NCBI RefSeq assembly: GCF_004358025.1 | Contig: NZ_SMTL01000002.1 | Coordinates: 806,001-870,000 of the forward strand | Direction of reading: 5' to 3' | DNA: 64,000 nucleotides | Origin: Rhizobium deserti | GTDB taxonomy: Bacteria > Pseudomonadota > Alphaproteobacteria > Rhizobiales > Rhizobiaceae | In this document: positions 27,148-35,178 of the stretch, piece by piece | Layout: every line of letters begins with the position of its first letter | Position numbering within the stretch: position 1 is the first letter of the stretch | The notes under the pieces: generated by a model | Seen by the model: the letters and a program-made list of their open reading frames with translations, nothing else | The model's database searches: none | What the model was told of the DNA's origin: nothing | Made by a program: the position numbers and the translations under genes

Positions 27148-27408
27148 GTGCCGGAGAGCGGGGAAGAAGGAGCCGAGCTTTCCGATGCCGGGAAGGAGCA
27201 GATCAGGCTGCGCGCCACCTTCTTGAACAATATCGGGATCGGCGTGATCCTGGTGGGCGTATTCACGCCGATCATACGCTCAATGTACGAGCCGGCCGTT
27301 ATTTCCGGCGATCTGATTTCGGTCGCCGCAACCATGATGATTTGCTTTTCGGTGGGGGGAGGACTACCTTTGGTAGGCATCCTGATCCTCAGAGGACTGA
27401 GCAAATGA
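27148..27408 (+). CDS. Small two-helix membrane protein
   Basis: 86 residues starting at a GTG after GGGGATCAGAGA. Two hydrophobic segments (FLNNIGIGVILVGVFTPI and MICFSVGGGLPLVGILILR) flank a short loop. The N-terminal 20 residues are acidic and cytoplasmic. Its stop overlaps the start of the next small membrane protein (AATGA), so the two are translationally coupled. No family known to me; the pair looks like a small membrane complex. Confidence 0.6.
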   Translation: MPESGEEGAELSDAGKEQIRLRATFLNNIGIGVILVGVFTPIIRSMYEPAVISGDLISVAATMMICFSVGGGLPLVGILILRGLSK

Positions 27409-27521
27409 CATTCGAGCAACTGATCCTGATTCTGATGCCTGTGGGTGGCCTTTCGCTTATTGCCGCCCTCGTCTGGTGGCAGAACGAGCGCGACCTGCGT
27501 CCGAACAAGAACAAGAAGTAA
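27405..27521 (+). CDS. 38-residue membrane protein, coupled to the preceding gene
   Basis: MTFEQLILILMPVGGLSLIA starts a single membrane helix, followed by LVWWQNERDLRPNKNKK, a basic tail on the cytoplasmic side. The ATG overlaps the stop codon of the upstream small membrane protein by four bases, which strongly supports translation. The N-terminal helix with a positive C-terminal tail fits an N-out or tail-anchored small protein. Function is unknown. Confidence 0.55.
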   Translation: MTFEQLILILMPVGGLSLIAALVWWQNERDLRPNKNKK

Positions 27522-27594
27522 CCCCTTCCCGGCTTGCCTCCGGCTGCCCAGCCCCCTATCTCTGGCACTCCCGCCCTGCATCCGGAGTGCTTCC

Positions 27595-29709
27595 TTGGCC
27601 ACCTCCCTTAAATCCCTGTTCGCCGATCTTCCCGCTCCGCCCGTTGCGGCCAAGAAGCCCGTTTCCGATACCCGCCACGGCATCACCCGCACCGACGACT
27701 ATGCCTGGTTCCGCGCCGACAACTGGCAGGCCATGTTCAAGGATCCCTCTATCCTCGACCCGCAGATCCGCAAGCATCTGGAAGCGGAAAATGCCTATAT
27801 GGAAGCGGCCATGGGGGATACGGCTGCACTTCAGAAGACCTTGTTCAACGAGATGCGCGGTCGCATCAAGGAAGATGACAGCTCGGTGCCGATGAAGGAC
27901 GGTCCCTACGCCTACGGATCGCTGTTCGTCACCGGCGGCGAGCAGCCGCATTATTTCCGCACGGCCCGCGACGGCGGCGACAAGGAGACACTGCTCGACG
28001 GCGACAAGGAGGCCATGGGCAAAGATTATTTCCGCCTGTCCGGCATCGATCACACGAGCGATCATACGCTGGGCATCTGGGGCTATGACGACAAGGGTTC
28101 GGAATATTTCACCCTGCGCATCCGCGATCTGGCGGCCGGCGACGATCTCGCCGACGTGATCGAGAATACCGGCGGCGGCGGCGTCTGGGCGCCCGACGGC
28201 AAGAGCTTCTTTTACACCTTGCAGGACGAGAACCACCGGCCCTCCAAGGTTTACCACCACGTAGTCGGTACGCCGCAATCGACCGACCGGCTGGTTTATG
28301 AGGAAGAGGATCCGGGCTTCTTTGTGGGGGTCGGCGGCTCGCTGCTCGATGACTTCATCTATCTCGACATTCATGATCACGAGACGTCCGAATACCGGCT
28401 GCTGTCCACCAAGGACCTGCATGCGGAGCCGATGCTGGTGTCCGAGCGGGTGGAAGGCATCGAATATTCGCTGACCGAAGGCGGCGACGTCTTCTACATT
28501 CTCACCAATGACGGCGACGCCAAGGATTTCAAGATCGTCGAGGCGCCGGTGACGGCGCCGGGCAAGGAGAACTGGCGCGAGGTGGTGGCGCACGAGCCGG
28601 GCCGGCTGATCATCTCCCACATGGCCTTTGCCCGCCACCTGGTCTGGCTGCAGCGCAGCCAAGGCCTGCCGCAGATCGTCATCCGCGACCGCAGGACCGG
28701 CGAGGAACATGCCATTGCCTTTGCGGAAGAAGCCTATTCGCTCGGCCTGCAGGGTGCGGCGGAATACGACACCGATACCATCCGCTTCTCCTACTCCTCC
28801 ATGACCACGCCCGGTCAATTGTTCGACTACAATATGGCGACACGCGAACGCGTGCTCCTCAAGACCCAGGAAGTGCCCTCAGGCCACGATCCGGAAGACT
28901 ATGTGACCCGACGGGTCATGGCGACGGCACATGACGGCGAACTGGTGCCGGTGTCGCTGCTTTACCGCAAGGACACGCCTCACGACGGCTCCGCTCCCTG
29001 TCTTCTCTACGGATATGGCGCCTATGGCATCACCATTCCGGCCGGCTTTTCCACCAACAACCTGTCGCTTGCCGACCGCGGCTTCGTTTATGCCATCGCT
29101 CATATCCGCGGCGGCAAGGACAAGGGCTTTGCCTGGTACGAAAACGGCAAGATGGAGATGAAGCCGAACACGTTCAAAGACTTCATCGCCGCGGCCGACC
29201 ATCTGGTGGCGGAAGGCTTCACTTCCTACGAGAACATCATCGCCGAGGGCGGATCGGCGGGCGGCATGCTGATGGGCGGCATTGCCAATATGGCGCCTGA
29301 AAAATTCGCCGGCATCATCGCCGCCGTGCCCTTTGTCGACGTCCTCAACACCATGCTCGACGATAGGCTGCCGCTGACGCCGCCCGAATGGCCGGAATGG
29401 GGCAATCCCATCGACAGCCTGGAAGAATATCAGTGGATCGCGGCCTATAGCCCCTATGACAATGTGGCGGCCAAGCCTTATCCGCCGATCCTGGCAATTT
29501 CCGGCCTCACCGATCCGCGAGTCACCTATTGGGAGCCGACGAAATGGGTGGCGAAGCTGCGCGAACATACGACCGGCACGGCGCCGATCCTGTTGAAAAC
29601 CAATATGGCCGCCGGCCATGGCGGCAAGTCAGGGCGTTTCCAGCGGCTGGAAGAAATTGCCTTCGAATACGCTTTCGCCATTAAAGTCGCCGGCAAGATG
29701 CAGGCCTGA
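27595..29709 (+). CDS. ptrB: S9 family peptidase, oligopeptidase B (protease II)
   Basis: 704 residues, the usual length for oligopeptidase B, which cuts short peptides after Arg or Lys in the cytosol. The N-terminal beta-propeller covers about residues 70-420. The catalytic alpha/beta hydrolase domain carries the nucleophile in EGGSAGGMLMGG (Ser554), the Asp in SGLTDPRVTYWEP and the His in NMAAGHGGKSGR. The YGYGAYGI and IAHIRGGKDKGFAWYE segments are typical. The start is a TTG at 27595 with GGAG seven bases upstream, giving the expected N-terminus ATSLKSLFADLPAPPVA. Longer ATG forms would run through the preceding gene. Confidence 0.92.
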   Translation: MATSLKSLFADLPAPPVAAKKPVSDTRHGITRTDDYAWFRADNWQAMFKDPSILDPQIRKHLEAENAYMEAAMGDTAALQKTLFNEMRGRIKEDDSSVPMKDGPYAYGSLFVTGGEQPHYFRTARDGGDKETLLDGDKEAMGKDYFRLSGIDHTSDHTLGIWGYDDKGSEYFTLRIRDLAAGDDLADVIENTGGGGVWAPDGKSFFYTLQDENHRPSKVYHHVVGTPQSTDRLVYEEEDPGFFVGVGGSLLDDFIYLDIHDHETSEYRLLSTKDLHAEPMLVSERVEGIEYSLTEGGDVFYILTNDGDAKDFKIVEAPVTAPGKENWREVVAHEPGRLIISHMAFARHLVWLQRSQGLPQIVIRDRRTGEEHAIAFAEEAYSLGLQGAAEYDTDTIRFSYSSMTTPGQLFDYNMATRERVLLKTQEVPSGHDPEDYVTRRVMATAHDGELVPVSLLYRKDTPHDGSAPCLLYGYGAYGITIPAGFSTNNLSLADRGFVYAIAHIRGGKDKGFAWYENGKMEMKPNTFKDFIAAADHLVAEGFTSYENIIAEGGSAGGMLMGGIANMAPEKFAGIIAAVPFVDVLNTMLDDRLPLTPPEWPEWGNPIDSLEEYQWIAAYSPYDNVAAKPYPPILAISGLTDPRVTYWEPTKWVAKLREHTTGTAPILLKTNMAAGHGGKSGRFQRLEEIAFEYAFAIKVAGKMQA

Positions 29710-29948
29710 TCAGGCCGCTTTCGTGAATTTACTGCCGTAGCGGGTCTTTCGCCTGCGGCAGTCCGCCAACGGTAGCAAAACCGACAGCCCTTGCCGCTCC
29801 TGCCGCGCCCGAACGTCAGGCGGCAAGCCTTATCGGCATGGCAGCCCTCCCCTCGCATCGGAAACCACCAAGGCGCTAAGTGCCGAATGCGGAACTATGT
29901 CAAGCCCCCATAATTCGGAGAGAATGCGGCGACGCAAGCTTCGCGCAA

Positions 29949-29985
29949 GCTTCAGGGATTAACTCTCGATTAACCATCCTGAAGC
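29949..29985 (+). promoter_or_regulatory. CtrA-type box inside an inverted repeat
   Basis: TTAA-CTCTCGA-TTAAC at 29959-29974 is a perfect match to the alphaproteobacterial CtrA consensus TTAA-N7-TTAA. It is framed by the inverted repeat GCTTCAGG (29949-29956) and CCTGAAGC (29978-29985). It ends 25 bases before the start of the 89-residue protein at 29999. Confidence 0.6.
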
Positions 29986-29998
29986 TGGGCTTAACGCC

Positions 29999-30268
29999 AT
30001 GAAGATCGATAGCGGCCTCAACGGCTATTACTACCAGAACCGGACGCCCGAGATAGAGCGCAACACCGAAGAAGCGGCGCCTCGCGAAGTGGCTTCGACG
30101 TCTCGCTTCCCCGACGCGATGACCGGAAGCAGCACCTTTCTCTCCAGCTCGCTCTCCAACGCTCTCTGGGTCATGGAAAGCGGTGATGCGGCAGCCTCAG
30201 CCGCCATTGACCAGATGCCGCCCCTTTCACAGGACTGGGTGCAAGAGGTTTATCAGGAATTCAATTAA
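29999..30268 (+). CDS. Hypothetical protein downstream of a CtrA-type site
   Basis: 89 residues, soluble, rich in Ser, Glu and Ala. It starts MKIDSGLNGYYYQNRTPEIE, has a Ser-rich middle (TGSSTFLSSSLSNALWVMES) and an acidic C-terminal end (LSQDWVQEVYQEFN). No signal peptide or known domain. The perfect CtrA box just upstream suggests cell-cycle or flagellar/polar control, which is inference. It converges on the metal exporter gene, whose stop lies five bases away. Confidence 0.55.
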   Translation: MKIDSGLNGYYYQNRTPEIERNTEEAAPREVASTSRFPDAMTGSSTFLSSSLSNALWVMESGDAAASAAIDQMPPLSQDWVQEVYQEFN

Positions 30269-30272
30269 CACT

Positions 30273-31277
30273 TCATGCCACGCCAGACGGCGTGACTTCC
30301 ACCGTCACATGCGAAAGACTGTCGATGCCGCGCAGCTTGTCCTTGTAAAAGGACGGCGGGTGCGGCTTTTGCGCGACCAGGGCGACGATCGCGGCATGAT
30401 GGCCCGGGCCCAGTTGCCAGACATGCAGATCCGAAATCCGATCCTCCGCCGTTTCCACCTGCGTGCGGATCTGCGCCGCCAGATCCTCGTGATCCGGCTG
30501 GGCATCGAGGAGAACGGCGGCGGTCACGCGGATCAGGCCCCATGACCAGCGGGCAATAACCAGGCCGCCGACCACGCCCATCAGCGGATCGAGCGCATTC
30601 CAGCCATACAGACGCCCCAGGATGAGGGCGAGGATCGCCAGAACCGACGTCAGGGCGTCGGCCAGCACATGCAGATAGGCGGCACGCAGATTGTTGTCCT
30701 TGCCGGCACGGCCGTGCCCTCGGCCATGGGCATGATCGTGGCCGCCGTGATGACCGTCATGGCTCTCGTGATGGCCTGCGTGGTGGTGGCCGTGATCGTG
30801 GTGGCCGTGATCGTGGTGATGATGATCGTCGCGCAGCAGCCAGGCGGAAACGAGATTGACGGCAAGGCCGAGGAGGGCAACGACGATAGCTTGGTCGAAA
30901 TCGATTGGCACGGGGCTTGCGAGCCGCAGCAGGCTTTCCCAGCCGATCAAAAGCGCGATCAGCGCCAGAACAACGGCGCTTGCAAATCCCGCCAGATCGC
31001 CGAGCTTGCCGGTGCCGAAGGTATAGCGGGGATTGCGGGCTTGGCGCCGCGCATAAAGATAGGCAAGGGCTGCGATCAGCATGGCGCCGGCATGGGTGGA
31101 CATATGCCAGCCGTCCGCCGTCAGGGCCATCGAACCGAACAGCGATCCGGCGATAATCTCCGCCACCATCATCGTCGCCGTCAAGGCGACCACCAGCCAG
31201 ACCTTGCGCTCGTTGCGCTCGTGGTGTTCGCCGAGGAAAACATGGTCGTGCTTGAAGCTCTCGATCGTGCTTGCCAT
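30273..31277 (-). CDS. dmeF: CDF family metal efflux transporter, DmeF type
   Basis: 334 residues. Six membrane helices carry the CDF metal site: TADGWHMSTHAG (Asp54, His58) and YLHVLADALTS (His203, Asp207). A His-rich cytoplasmic loop spans about residues 152-188 with more than 20 His. The N-terminus HDHVFLGEHHERNERKVW is the DmeF signature of proteins exporting Co2+ and Ni2+. It sits divergent from a MerR-type regulator at 31466, rather than the DmeR (RcnR-type) repressor known for dmeF in R. leguminosarum. The metal is therefore Co/Ni by homology, with Zn or Cd not excluded. Confidence 0.85.
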   Translation of the reverse strand: MASTIESFKHDHVFLGEHHERNERKVWLVVALTATMMVAEIIAGSLFGSMALTADGWHMSTHAGAMLIAALAYLYARRQARNPRYTFGTGKLGDLAGFASAVVLALIALLIGWESLLRLASPVPIDFDQAIVVALLGLAVNLVSAWLLRDDHHHHDHGHHDHGHHHAGHHESHDGHHGGHDHAHGRGHGRAGKDNNLRAAYLHVLADALTSVLAILALILGRLYGWNALDPLMGVVGGLVIARWSWGLIRVTAAVLLDAQPDHEDLAAQIRTQVETAEDRISDLHVWQLGPGHHAAIVALVAQKPHPPSFYKDKLRGIDSLSHVTVEVTPSGVA

Positions 31278-31465
31278 TCTGCCTCTCCTTTCGAGTGCCG
31301 AACCAGATCAGCGGATATAGGTTCGCACAACTTCGGCCAATTCGTCCGCCGCCGCTGTCTTAGCGAACGTGTGCGGAAGCCAGGCTCGGCAGGCAAGGCG
31401 CCCGGTCGACTTGCCGCGGTCCGGAACGCCTCTTACATAGGAGCCACGACAAGAGGATGCTGAAC

Positions 31466-31882
31466 ATGCTGTCCATCGGAGATCTGTCAAGACGGACCGG
31501 CGTCAAGGTGCCGACCATACGCTATTACGAGCAGATGGGGCTGATCGATGCGGCCGAGCGCTCGCAAGGCAACCAGCGTCGCTACGAAAAGCAGGATCTC
31601 GAGCGCCTCGCCTTCATCCGGCACGCGCGTGACCTCGGTCTCGACCTTCCGGCGATCCGCGAGCTGATCGCGCTCAGCCAGCACCCGACAGAGCCGTGTG
31701 CGCATGCTGACCGGATTGCCGCCGAGCATCTGGCTGCAGTGAGAATCAAGATCGACAAGCTGAAGAAGCTGGAACAGGAGCTTGCGCGCATCCTTTCCCA
31801 TTGCGACGGCGGCCATTCGGTTGAAGAGTGCTATGTGATCCGGGCCCTGTCCGACCACGGGCTTTGCGAAAGCGAACACTGA
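31466..31882 (+). CDS. MerR family metal-type transcriptional regulator
   Basis: 138 residues. The N-terminal MerR helix-turn-helix reads MLSIGDLSRRTGVKVPTIRY then YEQMGLI, followed by RYEKQDLERLAFIRHARDLG and a dimerisation helix (VRIKIDKLKKLEQELARIL). Possible metal ligands at the end are Cys79 region (TEPCAHADRIAAEHL), and Cys/His in SHCDGGHSVEECYVI and HGLCESEH. This resembles ZntR/CadR-like sensors. I chose the ATG at 31466, nine bases after AAGAGG. The divergent CDF exporter is its likely target. Confidence 0.82.
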   Translation: MLSIGDLSRRTGVKVPTIRYYEQMGLIDAAERSQGNQRRYEKQDLERLAFIRHARDLGLDLPAIRELIALSQHPTEPCAHADRIAAEHLAAVRIKIDKLKKLEQELARILSHCDGGHSVEECYVIRALSDHGLCESEH

Positions 31883-31940
31883 GGCGGTGGCGGAGCCTTC
31901 GTCCCTCAGCGGGACGATTTGCCGTTGAACCGATGGCAGC

Positions 31941-32063
31941 CTATTCGAGATACTGGTAGTGCTGCAGGTCGTGCAGGTTCGCCATGATATTCGGCAAAGC
32001 CCGTGCAACAAACAAGATCAGCCCGCAGCCAACCACCAACAAAGATCCCAACAAGATCATCAT
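31941..32063 (-). CDS. 40-residue small membrane protein
   Basis: A strong ribosome binding site (GAGGGGGAAACAG) precedes MMILLGSLLVVGCGLILFVA, a single hydrophobic helix, then RALPNIMANLHDLQHYQYLE to a TAG stop. The Cys at 13 in LVVGC has a lipobox look, but the N-terminus lacks basic residues. The frame is too short for usual ORF cut-offs. The Shine-Dalgarno sequence and the amphipathic tail make it credible as a real gene. Confidence 0.45.
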   Translation of the reverse strand: MMILLGSLLVVGCGLILFVARALPNIMANLHDLQHYQYLE

Positions 32064-32439
32064 TCTGTTTCCCCCTCGCGCATCCCCCCGCGCTGGCAAG
32101 TATAGTGGCAGGATCTATTTTAGATTCCATGAAGATACATGAGCAAATGCATTGGAGATGAGGCATAAGCTGCAGCTGGTTCTGCTTTACGGAGATGCCG
32201 GCCAAGACTGGGATGACACCTGGCTGAGGAAGACGGCCGACCCGGCTTGACAGCGACCGGGATCGGGCGCATGGAATGCAGCATGATCGACACGCGCACC
32301 ATCACCACCTGCTCGTATTTTTGGGCCTACCTGTAAAGGGCGGCTCGACAGATCACCTTGTCAACAAGCCGCCGTCAGGCGGCTTTGTTGTTTCAAACGG
32401 CACCTGACGGCGAAAAAAGACCGAAAAAGGATGCCGGAC
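32064..32439. other. Non-coding spacer
   Basis: Between the small membrane protein and the GNAT gene I see no credible protein. It holds the terminator-like hairpin at 32366-32385 and otherwise nothing recognisable. Confidence 0.3.
32366..32385 (+). terminator. Terminator-like hairpin upstream of the GNAT gene
   Basis: A perfect 8-bp stem AAGCCGCC/GGCGGCTT with loop GTCA is followed by TGTTGTTTC. It lies 54 bases before the GNAT start, so it may end an upstream transcript or act as a leader structure. Confidence 0.5.
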
Positions 32440-32940
32440 ATGAGCCCAGATACAATAGAAGACAGCAAAATCTCCCTGCCACGGCCGCCGGTGGTCACCA
32501 TCCGCAGCGCCAAGCCGCATGACCTGCCGGACCTCAAGGAGATGATCGCAGCGCTTGCCGCCCATCACAACGATCCGGCCGCCATCACCCCAGAGGCGCT
32601 GGAGCGCGACCTGTTCGGTCCCATGCCCTGGATCACGGCACTGGTGGCCGAGGCCGACATCGGGCTGATTGGCTACGCGATCCTGGTGCCGCTCTACCGG
32701 GCGCAGGAAGGCCAGCGCGGCATGGACCTGCATCATCTCTTCGTGCGTGACGGGCATCGCGGCCACGGCATCGGCCAGCATCTCGTGTCGCGCGCCCGCG
32801 AGGTCGCCCGCAATGCCGGCTGCGGCTATCTTTCGGTCAGCGCCGCTACCGGCAATTCTGCCGCGCATCGCTTCTATGAACAGATGGATTTCAAGCCACG
32901 CCCGGTGACTGGGATGCGCTATATGCAGGCGCTTGGCTGA
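32440..32940 (+). CDS. GNAT family N-acetyltransferase
   Basis: 166 residues, one GNAT domain. The start region VVTIRSAKPHDLPDLKEMI, the central LVAEADIGLIGYAILVPLYR and DLHHLFVRDGHRGHGIGQHLV (acetyl-CoA binding loop) are typical, as is the end NSAAHRFYEQMDFKPR. The substrate is unknown; the closest patterns are diamine or aminoglycoside-type acetyltransferases. The second ATG (32440) lies nine bases after AAAGG and is preferred over the ATG at 32431. Confidence 0.85.
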   Translation: MSPDTIEDSKISLPRPPVVTIRSAKPHDLPDLKEMIAALAAHHNDPAAITPEALERDLFGPMPWITALVAEADIGLIGYAILVPLYRAQEGQRGMDLHHLFVRDGHRGHGIGQHLVSRAREVARNAGCGYLSVSAATGNSAAHRFYEQMDFKPRPVTGMRYMQALG

Positions 32941-32963
32941 ACAGGCCCGTCGACGGGCCAAGG

Positions 32964-33296
32964 CTAACCGGCAGCCTTGGCCAGGACTTCTCCCGCCCAT
33001 TCATTGAGGCTTTTCCCGGCCAGTTCGGCAGCCTTCGCGGCGCGCGCGTGGACCTCCGGATCGATCCGGAACATCACTTTTCCGGAATAAGGCTTTTCCG
33101 GCTGCTTACCCAGCTTGTTGCAGGTCTCGATGTAGTCATCCACGGCTTCACGAAAGGCGATGCGCAAGTCTTCCACATTATCTGCATGGAACCCCACGCC
33201 GTCGCTGATCCCAGCCAGGCGTCCGAAGAAAATACCATCTTCGTCATCATATTCGACACGAGCAGAATAGCCGTTGTAGGTCATCGCATTGGTCAT
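32964..33296 (-). CDS. hicB: HicB family antitoxin
   Basis: 110 residues. The N-terminal partial RNase H-like fold is seen as TYNGYSARVEYDDEDGIFFG then RLAGISDGVGFHADNVEDL. A C-terminal ribbon-helix-helix (GKVMFRIDPEVHARAAKAAE) binds DNA. It neutralises the HicA mRNA interferase and represses the pair. The start overlaps the end of hicA by four bases, the usual order toxin then antitoxin. Both domains are complete, so the module looks functional. Confidence 0.9.
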   Translation of the reverse strand: MTNAMTYNGYSARVEYDDEDGIFFGRLAGISDGVGFHADNVEDLRIAFREAVDDYIETCNKLGKQPEKPYSGKVMFRIDPEVHARAAKAAELAGKSLNEWAGEVLAKAAG

Positions 33297-33547
33297 GGCA
33301 TAAATCCCAGTCTGATCAGGTAGGCACGTGCGGCGCGCACTTGATACTGCTTGGCCTCCTTAGCAGGATGTGGCCGATGAAACGTTTCGACCTTTCCATC
33401 CTTTTCGAAGCGGACGCGGGAGCCGCTTCCCTCGACAATTTGGCATCCTACTGCAATCAACAAGCTCTCGACTGCCGCCCATTCGAGCGTCCTCAAGGCC
33501 GGATCTCGGAAGACTGCTTCAAGCGTCTTGCGGTGCTTGCTGTTCAT
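33293..33547 (-). CDS. hicA: HicA family toxin (mRNA interferase)
   Basis: 84 residues with a dsRBD-like HicA fold: HRKTLEAVFRDPALRTLEWA, IAVGCQIVEGSGSRVRFEKD, and the catalytic-type His in ETFHRPHPAKEAKQYQV. It cleaves mRNA and blocks translation when not bound by HicB. The start at 33547 is favoured over the ATG at 33562. A partial inverted repeat just upstream probably serves as the HicB operator. Confidence 0.88.
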   Translation of the reverse strand: MNSKHRKTLEAVFRDPALRTLEWAAVESLLIAVGCQIVEGSGSRVRFEKDGKVETFHRPHPAKEAKQYQVRAARAYLIRLGFMP

Positions 33548-33554
33548 TCCATAA

Positions 33555-33570
33555 GCTAACATGTGCTAGC
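33555..33570. promoter_or_regulatory. Candidate hicAB operator
   Basis: GCTAAC-ATGT-GCTAGC is a near-perfect inverted repeat with one mismatch, eight bases upstream of the hicA start. It lies where HicB would be expected to repress. Confidence 0.4.
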
Positions 33571-33581
33571 ATTTTCTGCAA

Positions 33582-34496
33582 TCATTTCACCGCAGGCACG
33601 GCCTTCAGATAAGCGGCGATGGCTTCGAGATCGGCCTGTGGCAGATGGGCAAGGTTCTGCTGCACCTCGGCCATCTGGCCGCCGGCCGAATCATATTCGG
33701 GCGTGAAGCCGGTCTGAAAATAGTTGACGAGATCGCTTTCGCTCCACGCGCCGCTCTCACCGCCCGGCGTGATGTTGGGGATGGAGCCCTTGCCTTCCGG
33801 ATTGGGGCCGCCAGCCAGCCAGCGGTCCTTGACGAAGCCGCCAAGCGCGTCGCGCGGGGTGTGACATTCGCCGCAATGGCCGGGCCCTTCAACCAGAAAC
33901 TGGCCGCGCCTGATCCTGTCGTCAGCGCTCGTCAGCTGCACCCTTGGCTGATCGTTGAAATACAGCAATTTCCAGCCACCCACCGCCATGCGGATATTGA
34001 AGGGGAAGCCCAGTTCATGCGGCGGCGCCACATTGTCGCTGGCCGGCAGGGTCCTCAGGTAACCGAACAGGTTGTTGATGTCGGCCGCCGACAGCCTTGT
34101 ATAGGAGCCATAGGGGAAGGACGGATAAAGGTGCTCCCCGTCCGGCCCGACACCGCGGGTCATGGCATTGCCGAACTGGGCCAGCGTCCAGCTGCCGATA
34201 CCGACCTTAGGATCAGATGAGATATTGGGGATATGGAACGTGCCGAAAGGGCTCTGCAGGGCGCGGCCGCCCGACAGCAGCTTGGCGGCATCGCCGCTCG
34301 CACCGGTCGCCGCATGGCAGCTGGCACAGCCGCCGGCCCAAAAGAGCTGTTCGCCCTTGGCGAGATCCGGCGCACCCAGACCGGCCCGGTGGCTGGCCGG
34401 ATGCGGCGCGGGCTTGGTCGCGAACCAGGCAATGGCGGCCCCGGCGGCAATCACGACCAGGCTGGCGCCGAAGAGTTTCGACCAGTTCGAGGCCAT
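33582..34496 (-). CDS. Diheme c-type cytochrome
   Basis: 304 residues. An uncleaved or cleaved N-terminal helix (WSKLFGASLVVIAAGAAIAW) leads to the periplasm. Two heme-binding motifs are present, CASCH (Cys57, Cys60, His61) and CGECH (Cys208, Cys211, His212), each followed by a cytochrome c fold. Probable Met ligands are in AMTRGVGPDG and QMAEVQQ. It resembles cytochrome subunits of sugar or alcohol dehydrogenases, but no such dehydrogenase is adjacent. The ATG at 34496 has AGGAGG upstream. It lies 76 bases after the cytochrome c' gene and is probably cotranscribed. Confidence 0.85.
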   Translation of the reverse strand: MASNWSKLFGASLVVIAAGAAIAWFATKPAPHPASHRAGLGAPDLAKGEQLFWAGGCASCHAATGASGDAAKLLSGGRALQSPFGTFHIPNISSDPKVGIGSWTLAQFGNAMTRGVGPDGEHLYPSFPYGSYTRLSAADINNLFGYLRTLPASDNVAPPHELGFPFNIRMAVGGWKLLYFNDQPRVQLTSADDRIRRGQFLVEGPGHCGECHTPRDALGGFVKDRWLAGGPNPEGKGSIPNITPGGESGAWSESDLVNYFQTGFTPEYDSAGGQMAEVQQNLAHLPQADLEAIAAYLKAVPAVK

Positions 34497-34571
34497 TGCC
34501 TTCCTCCTGTTCACGAACCGCATGCAAAACGGCCGCTCCTTGTGCGGCCGCTCACGCCTGCACGCTCAGCC

Positions 34572-35012
34572 TTACTTCTTCAGGCGATAGGTCTGGTGGC
34601 AGCCGCCGCAGCTTGCGCCGAGCGTCTGCATGGCCTTGCCAACGGCAGCCTGATCGGCCGGCATGGAAGCGAGGATCGTATCGGCATCGCTGCCGAGCTT
34701 GGCGGCCTTGGCGCGGAAATCGGCATTGTTTTCCCAGATCGCCGGAGCGGCGGAAGAATTGGCCTGCGAGCCCTCGGGGAACTGGTCCGGGAAAGCCTTG
34801 ATATTGGTGCTGATGGTCGTCAGCGACTTCTCGACCACGGCCTTGTCATAGGGCTTCTCGCCCTTGGCGATGGCACCCATGGCGCCGACGGCGCCGCCGA
34901 TCTGCTTCATCATCTGTTCGCGCTTTGCCACCGGCGTTTCCTGGGCAGTGACGGCCGTAAAGCCAAGACAGAGAATGGCCGTGGCGGCGGCAACCGTTTT
35001 CAACTTCATCAT
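34572..35012 (-). CDS. Cytochrome c' family protein
   Basis: 146 residues. A signal peptide (MMKLKTVAAATAILCLGFTA, cleavage near AQE) is followed by a four-helix bundle and a C-terminal heme motif CGGCH (Cys135, Cys138, His139), then QTYRLKK. The layout, with the heme near the C-terminus, is that of the PF01322 cytochrome c' family, whose members bind NO or take part in electron transfer. It is the first gene of a two-gene cytochrome unit with the diheme protein at 33582. The ATG at 35012 follows GGAG by six bases. Confidence 0.88.
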   Translation of the reverse strand: MMKLKTVAAATAILCLGFTAVTAQETPVAKREQMMKQIGGAVGAMGAIAKGEKPYDKAVVEKSLTTISTNIKAFPDQFPEGSQANSSAAPAIWENNADFRAKAAKLGSDADTILASMPADQAAVGKAMQTLGASCGGCHQTYRLKK

Positions 35013-35178
35013 GAAATTCTCCCCTTTGAGCCAGCTTGACCGGCGACGCTTTCGCACCGCGATGATGGCAAGCTTATAGGCTTGAAAAAAGTCACGTTTT
35101 CGTCAGATGCCGGGGAGCCTCACCCGGCTTGTTGGATGACGGAAATGCGACAGCGGCGATGGCTAGAAAGTCTGCCCG

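Noticed and set aside
30720..30830. Repetitive GTGGCCGTGATCGTGG-like DNA as a tandem repeat or CRISPR-like array
   Set aside because: It encodes the His/Asp/Gly-rich loop of the metal exporter, and the repetition reflects the protein sequence.
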